Shown here piece after piece: positions 62,854 to 64,000 of a stretch of 64,000 nucleotides of DNA. The position numbers and the translations under genes are program-made. Below the pieces are notes generated by a model that ran no database searches, was not told where the DNA came from, and worked only from the letters and a program-made list of their open reading frames with translations. Source of the stretch: Mycoavidus sp. B2-EB (GTDB lineage: Bacteria > Pseudomonadota > Gammaproteobacteria > Burkholderiales > Burkholderiaceae). Every line of letters starts with the position of its first letter. The first letter of the stretch is position 1. Location: NCBI RefSeq assembly GCF_014218255.1, contig NZ_AP021872.1, forward strand, positions 682,001 to 746,000, read 5' to 3'.

Positions 62854-63507
62854 TCAAAATCCGCTGGGTCGGATTAAGCCAACTACGATGCCTTCAAGAG
62901 CGAAGTCCACCTGCTCAGGTTCAATAAGTAAGTTAGGATAATCCGGGTTTTCCGCAATCAACTCTATTTTTTTGCCGCGTCGCTTGAAGCGTTTGACAGT
63001 GACTTCATGATCAAGCCGGGCGATGATAAGCTGGCCGTCTTGGGCGTCAGGCTGACGCCGTACCGCCAGTAAATCCCCGTCTAGAATGCCCGCATCGCGC
63101 ATCGATAGGCCGCGTACATGCAATAAATAATCTGGTCGGCTAGCGAATAAGGAGGGGTCGCATTGATAGTGTTGAATAATATGCTCTGCCGCGAGAATCG
63201 GGCTGCCTGCTGCTACGCGGCCAATCAGGGGCAGCGATAATTGCATGAAGCTAGCGTCAGGTAGCGTAGGTTGGCGCGGCTTGGCTCGGGGCGCGATCGT
63301 TTTAAGTTTAATGCCGCGCGAAGCGCCTGCAGTGAGTTCAATCACGCCTTTGCGGGCCAATGCTCGGAGATGTTCTTCAGCCGCATTCGCGGAGCTAAAG
63401 CCAAGCTGAGCGGCAATTTCTGCACGGGTTGGGGGAAAGCCGCTTTGTTTAATAGCGTGGCGAATTAAATTGAAAACTTGCTGTTGCCGTACGGTGAGTT
63501 TGGGCAT
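62854..63507 (-). CDS. lexA: SOS repressor LexA
   Basis: Represses SOS genes and self-cleaves when RecA is activated. 217 residues: winged helix with [20 protein letters not shown], cleavage site A100-G101 in RVAAGSPI, and catalytic S135 (GLSMRDAG) and K172 (VTVKRFK). All three are offset by 16 from E. coli A84, S119 and K156, so the protease is intact. A perfect LexA box lies 30 bases upstream, implying autoregulation. Confidence 0.97.
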   Translation of the reverse strand: MPKLTVRQQQVFNLIRHAIKQSGFPPTRAEIAAQLGFSSANAAEEHLRALARKGVIELTAGASRGIKLKTIAPRAKPRQPTLPDASFMQLSLPLIGRVAAGSPILAAEHIIQHYQCDPSLFASRPDYLLHVRGLSMRDAGILDGDLLAVRRQPDAQDGQLIIARLDHEVTVKRFKRRGKKIELIAENPDYPNLLIEPEQVDFALEGIVVGLIRPSGF

Positions 63508-63536
63508 GATTGGATGGCGTATTTGAGCGAATTAGA

Positions 63537-63552
63537 CTGTTTTTTTATACAG
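63537..63552 (-). promoter_or_regulatory. LexA box in the lexA promoter
   Basis: CTGTTTTTTTATACAG matches CTGT-N8-ACAG perfectly with an all-A/T centre. It overlaps the probable -10 region of lexA. Confidence 0.85.
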
Positions 63553-63828
63553 TATAAAGCGTTTTGTAAATGAATGAAAGCGGGCGTTTTTTTTCTGAGG
63601 CCAGCGGGCCGTAGTTTGCTTGGTGCATTTAGCTTGGGTGTCAAGCGTAACCGCTCGTGGGTTTGTCGTTCGTGTTTATGCAACAGTGTCGGCTAGCGTT
63701 TGCTTGAGATTCGGGGTATTGTTCGCCCGTTTTGAGATAAGTTCGCGTCATGGGTACTTGAGTGGTGCTAGGTTCGCCATGATATTTATAACCGGCTTAT
63801 TGTATTCCCCTTACAGCCATTTAATATA

Positions 63829-64000
63829 ATGCTTGCGGATTTTCTTCCTATCTCGGCTTTTTCTGCATCTCCTGCGCGTTTACCGCGGATTGTTGTGGTT
63901 GCCACAGGCGGCACGATTGCCGGTGCGTTGACGGAGACCACGGCAGCTGTTTCGCTAACGGCTCATTATCAAGCGGGCATATTGGATATTGCGAGCTTGC
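63829..64000 (+). CDS. L-asparaginase (type II), 5' part
   Basis: Open from an ATG at 63829 to the window edge (57 codons). IVVVATGGTIAGALTE contains the first catalytic Thr (TGGTIAG), and HYQAGILDI matches the next family motif. Whether it carries a signal peptide is unclear: the N-terminus is only mildly hydrophobic, so a cytoplasmic enzyme is possible. No Shine-Dalgarno is seen; the leader from 63553 contains no gene. Confidence 0.85.
   Translation, partial: MLADFLPISAFSASPARLPRIVVVATGGTIAGALTETTAAVSLTAHYQAGILDIASL

Overview
The window looks like a stretch of a Burkholderiaceae chromosome. The gene orders (glnD next to map beside ssrA, rpsP-rimM-trmD-rplS followed by a CobD/CbiB-like gene, RecBCD, divergent metR/metE), the ten-residue tmRNA tag beginning AND, and the E. 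coli-type LexA boxes all fit. The roughly balanced base composition, several decayed genes and AT-rich genes for host-interaction-type proteins suggest a host-associated or endosymbiotic member (the Mycoavidus / Glomeribacter / Mycetohabitans kind). That assignment is inference from the sequence; no database was searched.

Layout. 1-1957: an AT-rich, left-truncated leucine-rich-repeat gene on the minus strand, open through the window edge. 2.2-8.3 kb: ligA, glnD, map and the tmRNA gene ssrA. 8.3-9.6 kb: a scar behind ssrA, with a broken DUF3800 gene and an imperfect copy of the ssrA 3' end. 9.6-11.6 kb: an AT-rich putative lipoprotein built from four repeats. 11.7-20 kb: crcB, an MFS transporter, an amidase and metR on the minus strand, then metE and a hipBA pair on the plus strand. 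20-26 kb: pepN, a broken Rpn-type gene, a FUSC membrane protein and a chaB remnant. 26-35 kb: recC-recB-recD. 35.4-36.7 kb: an orphan protein with two basic, nuclear-localisation-like clusters. 37-40.4 kb: a beta-barrel protein, mltB, tRNA-Leu(CAA) and a GDT1-type transporter. 40.5-46.7 kb: metNIQ, etfBA and an acyl-CoA dehydrogenase. 46.8-49.7 kb: a second hipBA pair and a radical SAM gene behind a perfect LexA box. 49.8-57.5 kb: the rpsP operon, a CobD-like protein, rsgA with an M48 peptidase, orn and pmbA. 57.5-60 kb: a large AT-rich protein with a duplicated metallopeptidase-like module. 60.3-64 kb: dusA-thyA-folA, lexA and the start of an L-asparaginase gene.

How the genes fit together. 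Methionine is served twice, by cobalamin-independent synthesis (metR/metE) and by high-affinity uptake (metNIQ). Repair and SOS functions are spread over ligA, recCBD, lexA and a LexA-boxed radical SAM gene. etfBA with an acyl-CoA dehydrogenase forms one electron-transfer unit. dusA-thyA-folA is a compact tRNA-modification and thymidylate operon.

The most unusual material is the accessory set: the LRR gene, the four-repeat lipoprotein, the orphan with basic clusters and the twin metallopeptidase-like protein. Three of these four are visibly AT-rich and built by internal duplication, unlike the housekeeping genes around them. They are the best candidates here for undescribed host-interaction factors.
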